Assembly (NCBI GenBank): GCA_964250225.1
Contig: CAXUEY010000002.1
Coordinates: 27,382 to 91,381, forward strand
Origin: Paraktedonobacter sp964250225
Lineage (GTDB): Bacteria > Chloroflexota > Ktedonobacteria > Ktedonobacterales > Ktedonobacteraceae
Direction of reading: 5' to 3'
Length of the DNA stretch: 64,000 nucleotides
In this document: one piece after another, positions 44,223 through 52,542 of the stretch
Layout of the letters: every line of letters begins with the position of its first letter
Numbering within the stretch: the first letter of the stretch is position 1
Made by a program: the position numbers and the translations under genes
Notes under the pieces: model-generated
Told to the model about the DNA's origin: nothing
The model's database searches: none
The model's input: the letters and a program-made list of their open reading frames with translations, nothing else

Positions 44223-45527
44223 TCACAACTCATGAACCCCTGCTTTGAAAGCAGGGGCTTGGAGATGGGGTGAATGTTCACATTCGCAGACGCGTTGGCG
44301 CAGCAGCGGTTCGCGAATCGCTGTTGTATCCAGCGTGCTTGCGCCGAGAAACTTCACGAAGCTCGCAAACCCACAGGCCAATGCATGCGCAAAGACCTCA
44401 TCAAGGCCGAGAGCCTCTTCCTCCAACCACAAACCCAGGACGACCAATGTGTTGGTCGTCCTGTCGAGTTTACTGTCGAAACGGGCAACGAGACGGTCTC
44501 CCCAGAGAATAGGCAACGTGTAATAGCCGAACTTGCGTTGGTGTACAGGCTTGTAGACCTCCCATATATAGTCAAAGCCGAACAACACTTTGGCTCGTCC
44601 GCGCGCGCTGACGTGATCGAGCGGGGCGAGGAAGACGACCTCTTCCGTCGTGGTTGTCTCCAATGGCGTCCAGGCCTGCGGAACGCGCCCCGCGCTCACA
44701 TCGCCCAGCAGCGCGGCGTCGCTTCCCAGCGCATAGTGCACCGCCTTCCAGCTTTCAATCTGCACCTCTATGAGGTCGCCGTCGGACAGCATCGCCTTAA
44801 GCATCTTCCCGGCTGCGCGATCCGGCTCGCCGCGCCCGCGAAACGAATCAGCTGTCCGGCTCAGCCGCGACAGGCCGGAGAAACTGACATCCTTCTTGAT
44901 CAAGAAGCGGTCAGCCTCGGCCTCGTCGCTTTCGCATATGAGATGCGCGGGTGCAACTGTTTCTGTGAGGGCGTACACGCGCTCGAAGTTCTTGCGATGG
45001 TGCGTCATCACTTCGCCGGTGTACCATAAATAATATAAAGCTAGCGCGCTGTCCTTGCGACCCCGATAACTCTGGGTTCGTGTTCGCGTCGCCATCTCGA
45101 AGTCGCGGTTGGTCACGCTACCGCGCTCGCGTAAGATAGCCCGCATTTCGTCGATAGCAGCGGCGTGTTCGCGCGCCATGTGGCAAATACGCGAATCGCC
45201 ATAGTCGCCATCGCGCTCGCGGCGCATGACCACGCGCCAGTGCGGTAATTCATCCATCGGACGGACAGCGAGCCAGCCACCCCAGTCAAAGAACTTGCGC
45301 TGCTGGTAGGCCAGGTCTTCCCACATCCCAGGCGTGTAATCGAGGACGCGACTGTACAGCTTAATGTCCTGGCTGCGCGCGATGATATTCAGCGGATCGA
45401 GTTGCAGGTACTCCATCGCGCGCATGGCCTGCTCGGTCCCCTCGATTCCTCGCCAGCGTCGTCCGGGCCACAAGCCCTGCTTGCCGAGGATAAAGCGACG
45501 GGCGGTATCGGTGTTAATGATTAGCAT
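44223..45527 (-). CDS. YcaQ/AlkX-type winged-helix DNA glycosylase
   Basis: 434 residues. The HTH_42 family is seen in TDTARRFILGKQGLWPG and the catalytic Q-x-D motif in LQLDPLNIIARSQDIKLYSRVLDY; related enzymes remove bases at interstrand crosslinks and alkyl lesions. FLAPLDHVSARGRAKVLFGFDYIWEVYKP and YTLPILWGDRLVARFDSKLD are typical C-terminal blocks. The last ~20 residues (SPHLQAPAFKAGVHEL) go beyond the family end and are encoded by a hairpin region like IS200/IS605 element ends. The ATG at 45527 has GAGAGG upstream. Confidence 0.88.
   Translation of the reverse strand: MLIINTDTARRFILGKQGLWPGRRWRGIEGTEQAMRAMEYLQLDPLNIIARSQDIKLYSRVLDYTPGMWEDLAYQQRKFFDWGGWLAVRPMDELPHWRVVMRRERDGDYGDSRICHMAREHAAAIDEMRAILRERGSVTNRDFEMATRTRTQSYRGRKDSALALYYLWYTGEVMTHHRKNFERVYALTETVAPAHLICESDEAEADRFLIKKDVSFSGLSRLSRTADSFRGRGEPDRAAGKMLKAMLSDGDLIEVQIESWKAVHYALGSDAALLGDVSAGRVPQAWTPLETTTTEEVVFLAPLDHVSARGRAKVLFGFDYIWEVYKPVHQRKFGYYTLPILWGDRLVARFDSKLDRTTNTLVVLGLWLEEEALGLDEVFAHALACGFASFVKFLGASTLDTTAIREPLLRQRVCECEHSPHLQAPAFKAGVHEL
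44237..44257. repeat. hairpin resembling an IS200/IS605 element end
   Basis: A 21-base near-palindrome (CCCCTGCTTT and AAAGCAGGGG arms) lies in the last codons of the YcaQ-like gene. Short GC-rich stems like this mark the subterminal hairpins of IS200/IS605 elements. No transposase or tnpB gene is next to it, so it would be a remnant. Confidence 0.35.
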
Positions 45528-45652
45528 GGTGACCTCTCTGTTTCTGGTTCTAAGTCTACCAGAAAAAGCGGTTAAAATCATTCCGCATTTCTCGTGCTTG
45601 CCCGATTTGAGGCCACCAGGTTATCAGAGATTCATGCTTCTAGCAATAGAAA

Positions 45653-45685
45653 GGGTCGCTAATATACTAAGGCATACCGCGACCC
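45653..45685 (-). terminator. terminator-like hairpin after the lipid kinase gene
   Basis: GGGTCGC (45653-45659) pairs with GCGACCC (45679-45685). On the minus strand the stem is followed by a short T run. It lies 32 bp beyond the stop at 45717. Confidence 0.45.
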
Positions 45686-45716
45686 ATTTTGTTACTTTGA
45701 GCGTATAACGCACTTA

Positions 45717-47201
45717 TTAGAGCACAACTTCTCGCGCTTGAATCACTCCGCGTTTGCTTTTCTTTCCGACGACAGTGATCTCCTGGCCTTCTTTCACGTT
45801 GCGGATATCGGTAGGCGCGAGCTTTTCACCGGTATTGGTGAGGATCGTGGACTGCTTATCAATCACCACAGCGACAGGCTTGGCGGCATTGGTGCTTTGT
45901 TGGATGACCGTACCCGCCACCACATAGGTATCGTTGTGAGCGTCGAGATTGGTGCCGACAACGTGCACCACATACCCATCCTCGCGCACCCTTACGATAT
46001 GCGCGCTCGCGGCAGTGGTATCAACCGTCTCGGACAGGTTAGGCTGCTCATCGCTGGGCGGTGCCGCTTGTGACTCGATAGGCTCGGCCTGGGTAGACGG
46101 CTCGCTCTCTTCAAAGAGAACATTATCGTAAGTGCGTGGAACCGCAACGTGCAGAGCTTGCGGGATGGACTCGAAGCAATACTCGACCATGACCTTGTCG
46201 GGATCGTCAGCCGTCTGGAGGGTCTCTTTTTGGGTCGCCGTCAGGTAATCCTTCAGTTTGACCGCGCTACCATCGAGTTGCAAACCAGTCGTGGCAGGAA
46301 CGCGCAGGAACAGGCGCGAACTGCGGAAATACTGGGAGTTCAAATTGTCGGGTTGGTGACGCGTCAGTAAGGAAAAGATTTGCTGAGCGGTACCCACAGG
46401 GTCGCCAGCCGTGATGATACACAGGTCGAGCTGACCATCGTCGATGTAGGCATCGGGAGTAATATGGAGTACATCAGCGTAAAGACGCGTATTCCCCAGC
46501 ACTACCTGCAAAGCCTCCCCCTGCCAGAGCAGGCTGCCATCACTGCCGCGTACCTCTATAGGAAAGGGGCGATACGCCGGGAGTTCTTTCATTGCCGAAA
46601 AACCTACTGCCAGTTGTTTGATTTTGTATTTGAGCGGCTTCGACACTCCCTGCATTACCGCCGCGTCCAGACCCAGGCCGGCCATTAACAGGAAATAGGG
46701 ACGCGTAGCCTGCCTGACACCCTTCTTGCCTTTTTTGAAAGATTTTTTCTGCGCTTTCACAGGCGGTGCGTCCTGAGCTGGACCGCCTTCAGGTGGCACC
46801 GAGAGATCTCGCACCGTGACACGGCCAACGTCAACACTACGGCTCTCGCTGTTGAGCAAGGCCAATGCTGCTCGGACCGCGTTGTCTGTGGGGACACTTA
46901 TTTCTGTGGCCCAGAGATTGGCTGTGCCACCTGGGATAACCCCAACAGTACTTTTGCTCTCCGCGTTCAATACACCATTCACCACCTGGTTGAGCGTCCC
47001 ATCGCCGCCATACGCCACAACCATGCCACATTTTTCATCAGCAGCCTGGTGGGCCAGTTCCAATGTATGCCCCCCATATTCTTTCAGGGCGATACTGGTC
47101 TGGTAGCCGCCTGCGGCCAGTACAGCCAGAATATCACCCAGTTTCACAACGTTTTCCCCGCCGCGGGGATTGATGACCAGACCAGCTTTGTGCTTACTCA
47201 T
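45717..47201 (-). CDS. diacylglycerol kinase-family lipid kinase with an extra C-terminal domain
   Basis: 494 residues against ~300 for YegS/DgkB-like kinases. The ATP site is VVAYGGDGTLNQVVNGVL, and GVIPGGTANLWATEI is the next block; the C-terminal lobe has LQVVLGNTRLYADVLHITPDAYIDDGQLDLCI. A Lys-rich insert (KAQKKSFKKGKKG) near residue 155 could bind acidic membranes. The last ~100 residues form a separate beta-rich domain (YVVHVVGTNLDAHNDTYVVAG, IRNVKEGQEITVVGKK) after an acidic linker, with no clear assignment. It should phosphorylate diacylglycerol or a similar lipid. AAGGAG precedes the ATG. Confidence 0.9.
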   Translation of the reverse strand: MSKHKAGLVINPRGGENVVKLGDILAVLAAGGYQTSIALKEYGGHTLELAHQAADEKCGMVVAYGGDGTLNQVVNGVLNAESKSTVGVIPGGTANLWATEISVPTDNAVRAALALLNSESRSVDVGRVTVRDLSVPPEGGPAQDAPPVKAQKKSFKKGKKGVRQATRPYFLLMAGLGLDAAVMQGVSKPLKYKIKQLAVGFSAMKELPAYRPFPIEVRGSDGSLLWQGEALQVVLGNTRLYADVLHITPDAYIDDGQLDLCIITAGDPVGTAQQIFSLLTRHQPDNLNSQYFRSSRLFLRVPATTGLQLDGSAVKLKDYLTATQKETLQTADDPDKVMVEYCFESIPQALHVAVPRTYDNVLFEESEPSTQAEPIESQAAPPSDEQPNLSETVDTTAASAHIVRVREDGYVVHVVGTNLDAHNDTYVVAGTVIQQSTNAAKPVAVVIDKQSTILTNTGEKLAPTDIRNVKEGQEITVVGKKSKRGVIQAREVVL

Positions 47202-47476
47202 GACAATGCTCCTTCATTCTTTTGTAATATAATTTCTATGTGCAACACGCTCACCAATGCAGTAGAGTTTCAGCTACGCTCCTGGAAAACTCCTTGTCAA
47301 GGCCATGCTGATCACTACGTTCATCCTTCTAGAGACGATTTAACCACAACCAGCAGAGCGCGCGCAGTCCCTTCCTCATTTGAAACGAAGAGTGTGAACT
47401 TACCGTATCTATAAGCAGAAGTGCAATGTGATGAAAGTAAAAAGTACCATACCTCACAAGGATAAAGGAGGCATAT

Positions 47477-48319
47477 ATGGCAGCGCTTAATAACGTAAAA
47501 TCGACAGGTGTTGAGACAGCGAAAGATATGAGTAAGAAAACCCGCTCTCTGGCACGCACAACCTCAGCGCGTGTGCAAAAAGGCGGCGAGCAGACCTACA
47601 AGCAGGCCCGTCGTGGACTGCGCAGGGTCCAGCTTGCTACAACCGTTGGAGGCGCTCTGCTCCAGGCCTGGCTGCTCTACAATAAGAAGCGGGCGGGCAA
47701 AAATCTGCATCAGGCTACGAAGCAGGCAGAGCAGGTTAAGAAACAGGCAGGCAAAAACCTGCATCAGGCCACAAAGCAGGCAGAGCAGGTGCAGCATACC
47801 ATGCAAAAGAAGCTGCAACCCGCATGGTCAAAAACACAGGACGCTTTCCTGGATGGGCGAGACGCTGCTCAGGATATGCTGGAGAAACAGGCAAAAAATG
47901 CCAGCAAGCAGCTCAAAGCCGTACAGAAAAATATCCCACCGATGCAGAGGGCCGCGCAGAAAAACATCACGCACCTGCAAAAAGCCGCGCAGAAAAATGT
48001 GACCTCTGGCCTGTCTCGTATGCAGGAGGGTCTTGAATCAGGATGGTCAGCCACACAGGATATTCTGGAAGAGGGTTCGCATCAGGTGCAGAAAGGCCTG
48101 ACTCAGCTTGGTTCTAGTGCTAAAGACACGAAAGAAGCCATGCGCAAGCGTTACAAACACGCGCAGCGCAAGCGGGCACGAGCACGCATGATGTTCCGCT
48201 GGGGCGTGGTGATAGGTCTGGTGGCAACATTGTTATTCACGCCAGTCGCCGGTTCCGAGGTTCGCCAGCGGATTAAGGCTCTCTGGGATCGCTGCCAGCA
48301 ATACCTGGCGCAAGATTAA
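47477..48319 (+). CDS. repeat-rich amphipathic helical protein with a C-terminal membrane helix
   Basis: 280 residues, strongly basic and Gln/Ala-rich, almost wholly helical in pattern. Two 18-residue units (KKRAGKNLHQATKQAEQV and a near copy) lie at 47684-47791, followed by 11-residue units with AAQKN spacing. A hydrophobic helix RWGVVIGLVATLLFTPVAG near the end and an earlier weaker one (VQLATTVGGALLQAWLLY) suggest membrane attachment. This resembles YtxH-like, apolipoprotein-like and LEA-like proteins, so a role in stress or membrane surface shaping is possible. AAAGGAGG is six bases before the ATG. Confidence 0.8.
   Translation: MAALNNVKSTGVETAKDMSKKTRSLARTTSARVQKGGEQTYKQARRGLRRVQLATTVGGALLQAWLLYNKKRAGKNLHQATKQAEQVKKQAGKNLHQATKQAEQVQHTMQKKLQPAWSKTQDAFLDGRDAAQDMLEKQAKNASKQLKAVQKNIPPMQRAAQKNITHLQKAAQKNVTSGLSRMQEGLESGWSATQDILEEGSHQVQKGLTQLGSSAKDTKEAMRKRYKHAQRKRARARMMFRWGVVIGLVATLLFTPVAGSEVRQRIKALWDRCQQYLAQD
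47684..47791 (+). repeat. two tandem 54-base coding repeats
   Basis: Two near-identical 54-base units encode KKRAGKNLHQATKQAEQV and KKQAGKNLHQATKQAEQV. The few base differences are mostly silent, so the duplication is recent or selected. Confidence 0.85.
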
Positions 48320-48347
48320 AACTTTCCTATCTGTCAGGAACGAGAGG

Positions 48348-48374
48348 GGCCTGGAGCAACCAATGCTTCAGGCC
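48348..48374 (+). terminator. possible terminator hairpin after the repeat protein
   Basis: GGCCTGGAGC (48348-48357) pairs with GCTTCAGGCC (48365-48374) with one G-T pair and a 7-base loop, 28 bp after the stop. No strong T run follows. Confidence 0.4.
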
Positions 48375-48547
48375 TTACTCATTGTCTGGCCGGAACGCTC
48401 TCTTAAAAGCAGAGATAAGTACTATTCCTCGCCAATGCTGGCGGCCCTCGTATCATAAATTCCCCTCGTGCGCGTGTTATAAAACAAGGGGAGCTTATCC
48501 CTGGAGATCATTCTCGCACTGCGAGAGTTTTTATTGAGGAGAACCAA

Positions 48548-48958
48548 ATGCGTTGGACACCGAACAGAGTGGTGGCCCTCTATCTGGGCCTGGCACTCTT
48601 TTTTTTAGGCATGCTTGGGTGGTTTGCCGATCCCTCCCTGCGTGAAGGCTCATGGACGTTCTATAAACTTGATCTGGTGATGAGCCTGATTCATGTGGTA
48701 ACTGGCTTGATCGGCGTGCTGGCAGTATTCACTGGCTGGTCGCGGCTCTATAATCGGCTCTGCGGCATTTTTTACATCCTTCTGGGGCTGGTCGGCGTAC
48801 TTCCCTTTTTCACGTTCAGTGGCGCGTTGCTGGGCATAACCCACGCTAATCTGGCGCTCGACCTCTCGCATGTGATCCTCGGAGTAGCAGCAGTGGTCTT
48901 TGGCTTCTTTATCACCACCTACGGCAGGTGGGCCGCTGCTCCGCACACTGCCCTCTGA
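48548..48958 (+). CDS. DUF4383-like small membrane protein
   Basis: 136 residues with four hydrophobic helices. DLVMSLIHVVTGLIGVLAVF and ANLALDLSHVILGVAAVVFG, each with a His near an Asp/Ser-rich start, match the repeated layout of DUF4383 membrane proteins of unknown function. GAGGAG lies about eight bases before the ATG. It is followed on the same strand by the PAP2 phosphatase gene, 61 bp away. Confidence 0.8.
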   Translation: MRWTPNRVVALYLGLALFFLGMLGWFADPSLREGSWTFYKLDLVMSLIHVVTGLIGVLAVFTGWSRLYNRLCGIFYILLGLVGVLPFFTFSGALLGITHANLALDLSHVILGVAAVVFGFFITTYGRWAAAPHTAL

Positions 48959-49019
48959 GCGGGCTTATCTGTGCGATGTGATTTATTGATGGATATTAGC
49001 ATACAGCAAGGAAAGAAAC

Positions 49020-49787
49020 ATGGAGAAGAGCAAGAGTAGCTATTCACCAATGCTCAATGTGGCACAAACAAAACAGGCGGAAGCCCCGGCGAAACACACA
49101 TCCCCCGTGACATTTGTGCTCTGGTTTATCGGCCTGGCCGCCCTGATTGTCGCCGCCTGGGTGATACACGGCCATCCACAAGGCTGGCCATTTGAAATCG
49201 CCTTTTCGCAAACGATTCAAAGCTGGCCACTCCCAGCATGGGTTCTCACTGTCTTCACAGCTATTACGACCTTTAACGATCCGATTCCCTCTGGTATTGC
49301 GGCTGCCATCCTGATTGCTTTTATGCTCATCAAGCATTGGCTACGACCCGCTCTGTTCCTGGGACTCCTGGTCCTGGTCGCCAATAGCATCGATGCAATT
49401 ATCGGCGATGCCGTGGGACGGCCACGACCCAGCGCACACCTGGTTCACGTCTCTGCGCCCCTGAACTTCAATAGTTTTCCGTCGGGTCACACTGAACACA
49501 TTGTCATCTTCTATGGCTTCCTGCTCTTTCTGACCCTGACCAAACCTGTGCGTACATGGAAACACGCGCGCTGGCTCATTCCACTACAAGTATTGATGAT
49601 TTTCGACATCCTCATCATCGGCATTGCGCGCGTTTTCGAGGGCGAGCATTGGGTGACAGACGTACTTGGTGGCTACCTCTCAGGTGTGATCTGGCTGACT
49701 CTGTTCATCTATCTCTACCATCGTCAATGGACGCGCAATGAGCCTGGAGCATGGCAGGAAGGCAAAGCTGCCGCACAAGCTCACTAA
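49020..49787 (+). CDS. PAP2-superfamily membrane phosphatase
   Basis: 255 residues with about six helices. The acid phosphatase signature is complete: DAVGRPRP (motif 1 end), FPSGHTEH (motif 2 with the proton donor His) and ARVFEGEHWVTDVLGG (motif 3 with the nucleophile His and Asp). It should remove phosphate from a lipid or undecaprenyl pyrophosphate at the outer face of the membrane. AAGGAAA precedes the ATG. It belongs to a plus-strand run of five genes to 52461. Confidence 0.93.
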   Translation: MEKSKSSYSPMLNVAQTKQAEAPAKHTSPVTFVLWFIGLAALIVAAWVIHGHPQGWPFEIAFSQTIQSWPLPAWVLTVFTAITTFNDPIPSGIAAAILIAFMLIKHWLRPALFLGLLVLVANSIDAIIGDAVGRPRPSAHLVHVSAPLNFNSFPSGHTEHIVIFYGFLLFLTLTKPVRTWKHARWLIPLQVLMIFDILIIGIARVFEGEHWVTDVLGGYLSGVIWLTLFIYLYHRQWTRNEPGAWQEGKAAAQAH

Positions 49788-49819
49788 TCGTCAGGCAATA
49801 CGACAGGAGGTCTTTTTTC

Positions 49820-52066
49820 ATGGAACAAGATGATTTTCTCTGGGGGGTGTCCACTGCCGCGCATCAGGTTGAAGGCAATCTGATGCACAATGATTGGACA
49901 CACTTCACAACCACTCCCGCCATTGTTGAGCGCGTCAACGCGCTCAGTCGTCTGGGGCCTGGCGACCTCAAAGTCGATCTCCAACCGGCAGAGGAGGCAC
50001 TGCTTCACGCGGATCTGGTGATGTTCAAGCAAGACCTGGCCCGCGCCAGAGTGCTCGGCGTTAATGCATATCGTCTCTCTATCGAATGGAGCCGCTTGCA
50101 GCCCACACCCGACGCGTTCGATCCCTTGCCCATGACGGAGTACTACATCCCCGCGATACGCGCGCTGAAAGAGCAAGGCATAGAACCGGTAGTGACGCTC
50201 AATCATATGAGCCTGCCCGCCTGGGTCTCGACCCCACCTTCTACCAGCAAACATATGCTGGGTTTCTTTGGCCCAAAGGTCGCGTCGCGCAAAGATAAGG
50301 ACTTTCAAGCGTCGCTGCGTGGGTGGGAAAATCCTGTCACCGTGGATAAATTCATTGAAATGGTGCAATTTGTGGTCAAAATCTTCAAGGAAGAGGGCGT
50401 GCGCTACTGGCTCACCTTCGACGAGCCGGTTGCGTCGTTGATCGGCATTGGCTACCTGGCCGGTATCTGGCCGCCCGGATTCTCGCTGGAGGGAAAAGTC
50501 GCAAAGCAGGTCTACTTCAACGTCCTGCGCGCACATGTACGTACCTATGATCTCATTAAAGAGCTGGCGCCACAGGCAATAGTTGGGGTCGCGCACGCGA
50601 TGTTTTATTGTAAGCCCAGTGCTGGCTTCTCGCCTTTTGATACGCAAGGCGTGACAAAACAGGTGGATTACTTTTATAACGAGCATTTTCTGAATTCAAT
50701 CACCAGCGGCAAGGTCGATGTCGCGCTGCACCACAAACCGAAGAAGCGCGTCTATCAGGAGAGCAAGCAATTTTTCGGCATTGAGCCGGATCAGTGGAAA
50801 CCAAAAGTGGACTTTATCGGCATCAATTACTACCGCGGGGTCTATGTCTATCCCGTACCACCGATGGCCTTGCTGGTCCCCTTCGTAGGAGGCGCTTTTA
50901 CCGAAGACCTTACCGGGCGGCACGAACCATTTGGCCTGCTGAACGATCTGGGCTGGGAAGTCTACCCGGAGGGGCTTTACAAAATGCTCAAACGCGCCCA
51001 CACCGCTTACGGGCTGCCGCTCATGGTGACAGAGAATGGCATGCCTGAGATAGAGGACCATAACCGGTCAGCCTATATCGTGGCCCATCTGGAGCAGGTG
51101 CAAAAGGCTCAGAATGAGGGAATCTCGGTCCTAGGCTATCTATACTGGTCTTTAATCGATACATACGAATGGTCGTATCACTATGTCCCCCAGGCCCGTT
51201 TTGGACTGTGGACCGTTGATCGCGAGCCGCGCAATGCAGAGGGGCTGCGCACCTTGCCACGCCGGGCCACAGAAGGGGCCCTGGCCATGCGTTTTCTGGC
51301 CAATGGCGGTGACCTGGCGCAGGCAGATGCGCGTTTTGGCAGCATCTCTGATATAGGCGATAAGGTCACGCTACCCACACAAAGTCCCGGTGCCTTGTGG
51401 TCAGTTACGCTCGATGGTCAGGAATTCTCCCTCTATCTGACACGCCTGACGCCAGCGGAAGTCACGCCCGCGCGCTTGCTCGGCATGGTTTTCGATGGTA
51501 CGACCCGGCAATGGCTCGCGCTGGATGAATTGGTGTGGGATGCCTCGACCCGACAACTGAGCGGTTGCCACGCCTCTATTCAGGGTGTGCCTGCCCGTCG
51601 CTACACTGCAACCCTTGAGGGCGACGACTTTGTGGGCACCTGCACTCAAGCGGATAATTCATCCCCCTGGCACGCTCAACGCTGCTGGCTGGAAGGCATG
51701 TGGAACACGACCTCACCACTTGGAACAGTGGTCCTGAGTTCCATCGGTCGGTGGGAGACACCGCTAGCCGTCGGCAGCAGTGATAGTTGGCGTGGGAAGT
51801 TTTTCGCGGACAATTGCTGGCAACTGCTTGAGAGCGTGACGGTGCAGGACACGACTATTACCATCACCGCGCACCCTAAAAACAAAGAGCCCATCCATCT
51901 CACAGCCACCGTCCAGCGCGATAGCTTGAGCGGCACAGCAGACTCAACAGGAGGGGCATGGCAAGCGACGCGTGTGGCTGACGAGGTACTCTCTCCTGAA
52001 AAGCCTGAACTGGAAAACGCTCTCTTGCCAAATGAGTCTGAAAAGAGCATCACACCGTCAGTATAA
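49820..52066 (+). CDS. glycoside hydrolase family 1 protein with a long C-terminal region
   Basis: 748 residues; the usual GH1 length is ~450. DDFLWGVSTAAHQVEGN is the GH1 N-terminal signature. The acid/base motif is TFDEPV with Glu202, where most members have T-F-N-E-P, so Asn is replaced by Asp201. The nucleophile is Glu405 in VTENGMPE. Residues ~495-748 form extra beta-rich domains (WSVTLDGQEFSLYLTRL, GALWSV, WQLLESVTVQDTTITIT) without a family I know. It is cytoplasmic by sequence, lacking a signal peptide. AGGAGG lies ten bases before the chosen ATG. Substrate is a beta-glycoside. Confidence 0.9.
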   Translation: MEQDDFLWGVSTAAHQVEGNLMHNDWTHFTTTPAIVERVNALSRLGPGDLKVDLQPAEEALLHADLVMFKQDLARARVLGVNAYRLSIEWSRLQPTPDAFDPLPMTEYYIPAIRALKEQGIEPVVTLNHMSLPAWVSTPPSTSKHMLGFFGPKVASRKDKDFQASLRGWENPVTVDKFIEMVQFVVKIFKEEGVRYWLTFDEPVASLIGIGYLAGIWPPGFSLEGKVAKQVYFNVLRAHVRTYDLIKELAPQAIVGVAHAMFYCKPSAGFSPFDTQGVTKQVDYFYNEHFLNSITSGKVDVALHHKPKKRVYQESKQFFGIEPDQWKPKVDFIGINYYRGVYVYPVPPMALLVPFVGGAFTEDLTGRHEPFGLLNDLGWEVYPEGLYKMLKRAHTAYGLPLMVTENGMPEIEDHNRSAYIVAHLEQVQKAQNEGISVLGYLYWSLIDTYEWSYHYVPQARFGLWTVDREPRNAEGLRTLPRRATEGALAMRFLANGGDLAQADARFGSISDIGDKVTLPTQSPGALWSVTLDGQEFSLYLTRLTPAEVTPARLLGMVFDGTTRQWLALDELVWDASTRQLSGCHASIQGVPARRYTATLEGDDFVGTCTQADNSSPWHAQRCWLEGMWNTTSPLGTVVLSSIGRWETPLAVGSSDSWRGKFFADNCWQLLESVTVQDTTITITAHPKNKEPIHLTATVQRDSLSGTADSTGGAWQATRVADEVLSPEKPELENALLPNESEKSITPSV

Positions 52067-52092
52067 GCTGACGCATCGGAAGGATCTTGCAT

Positions 52093-52461
52093 ATGACACA
52101 ACAAATGCTTCACTCTCAACCGCCCGAAGAAGTCACACGACCCAAACGGCGTCAGATTTTCCTGCACTTTATCAAAACAGGTAAGCTTATTGGTGCGTTG
52201 TATCGAGATCGACGTATTGCTGTCTGGCGCAAAATCACCTTTTTGGTGGTGATTATTATCATGCTGACCATACTCTTTTTCCCAGATTTCTTCGATGAGG
52301 TCTTCCTAAGCGTGGTGTTACCCTTTATAGGGACGGTTCTGGGGGTACCATTGGATGCTGGCTTTGACTGGATCGCCTTTGCCCTGCTCAGCGTGAACCT
52401 GCTCCACATCTTCCCCGCCGAGATTGTCGGTGAACACTATCGGCGCATCTTTCATATGTGA
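52093..52461 (+). CDS. small membrane protein resembling a DUF1232-type domain
   Basis: 122 residues. A charged N-terminus with FLHFIKTGKLIGALYRDRRIAVWRKI is followed by one or two hydrophobic stretches (ITFLVVIIIMLTILFFPDFFDEVF, WIAFALLSVNLLHIFP). The lead segment is like the start of DUF1232 proteins, but the match is weak. The ATG at 52093 is chosen over a TTG two codons before, because GGAAGGAT lies a suitable distance upstream. It follows the GH1 gene by 26 bp, so it is likely in the same transcript. Confidence 0.7.
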   Translation: MTQQMLHSQPPEEVTRPKRRQIFLHFIKTGKLIGALYRDRRIAVWRKITFLVVIIIMLTILFFPDFFDEVFLSVVLPFIGTVLGVPLDAGFDWIAFALLSVNLLHIFPAEIVGEHYRRIFHM

Positions 52462-52480
52462 CGTGCCTGCCAACGTGTAG

Positions 52481-52542
52481 CTGAACAAAAATGTGGGGCC
52501 TGGATACATTTCTGTGTATCCAGGCCCCACATTTTTGTTCAG
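52481..52542. terminator. 28-bp perfect hairpin, bidirectional terminator
   Basis: The arms 52481-52508 and 52515-52542 are exact reverse complements with a 6-base loop. An inner GTGGGGCC/GGCCCCAC stem is followed by ATTTTTGTTC on both strands. It separates two convergent genes, and the stop codon of the minus-strand gene lies inside its outer stem. Confidence 0.8.

Noticed and set aside
47684..47791. Two 54-base repeats considered as a CRISPR-like array
   Set aside because: The units are directly adjacent with no spacers, keep the reading frame and encode a protein repeat.
49784..50686. 300-codon minus-strand frame
   Set aside because: Antisense to the GH1 catalytic domain, which carries intact family motifs.
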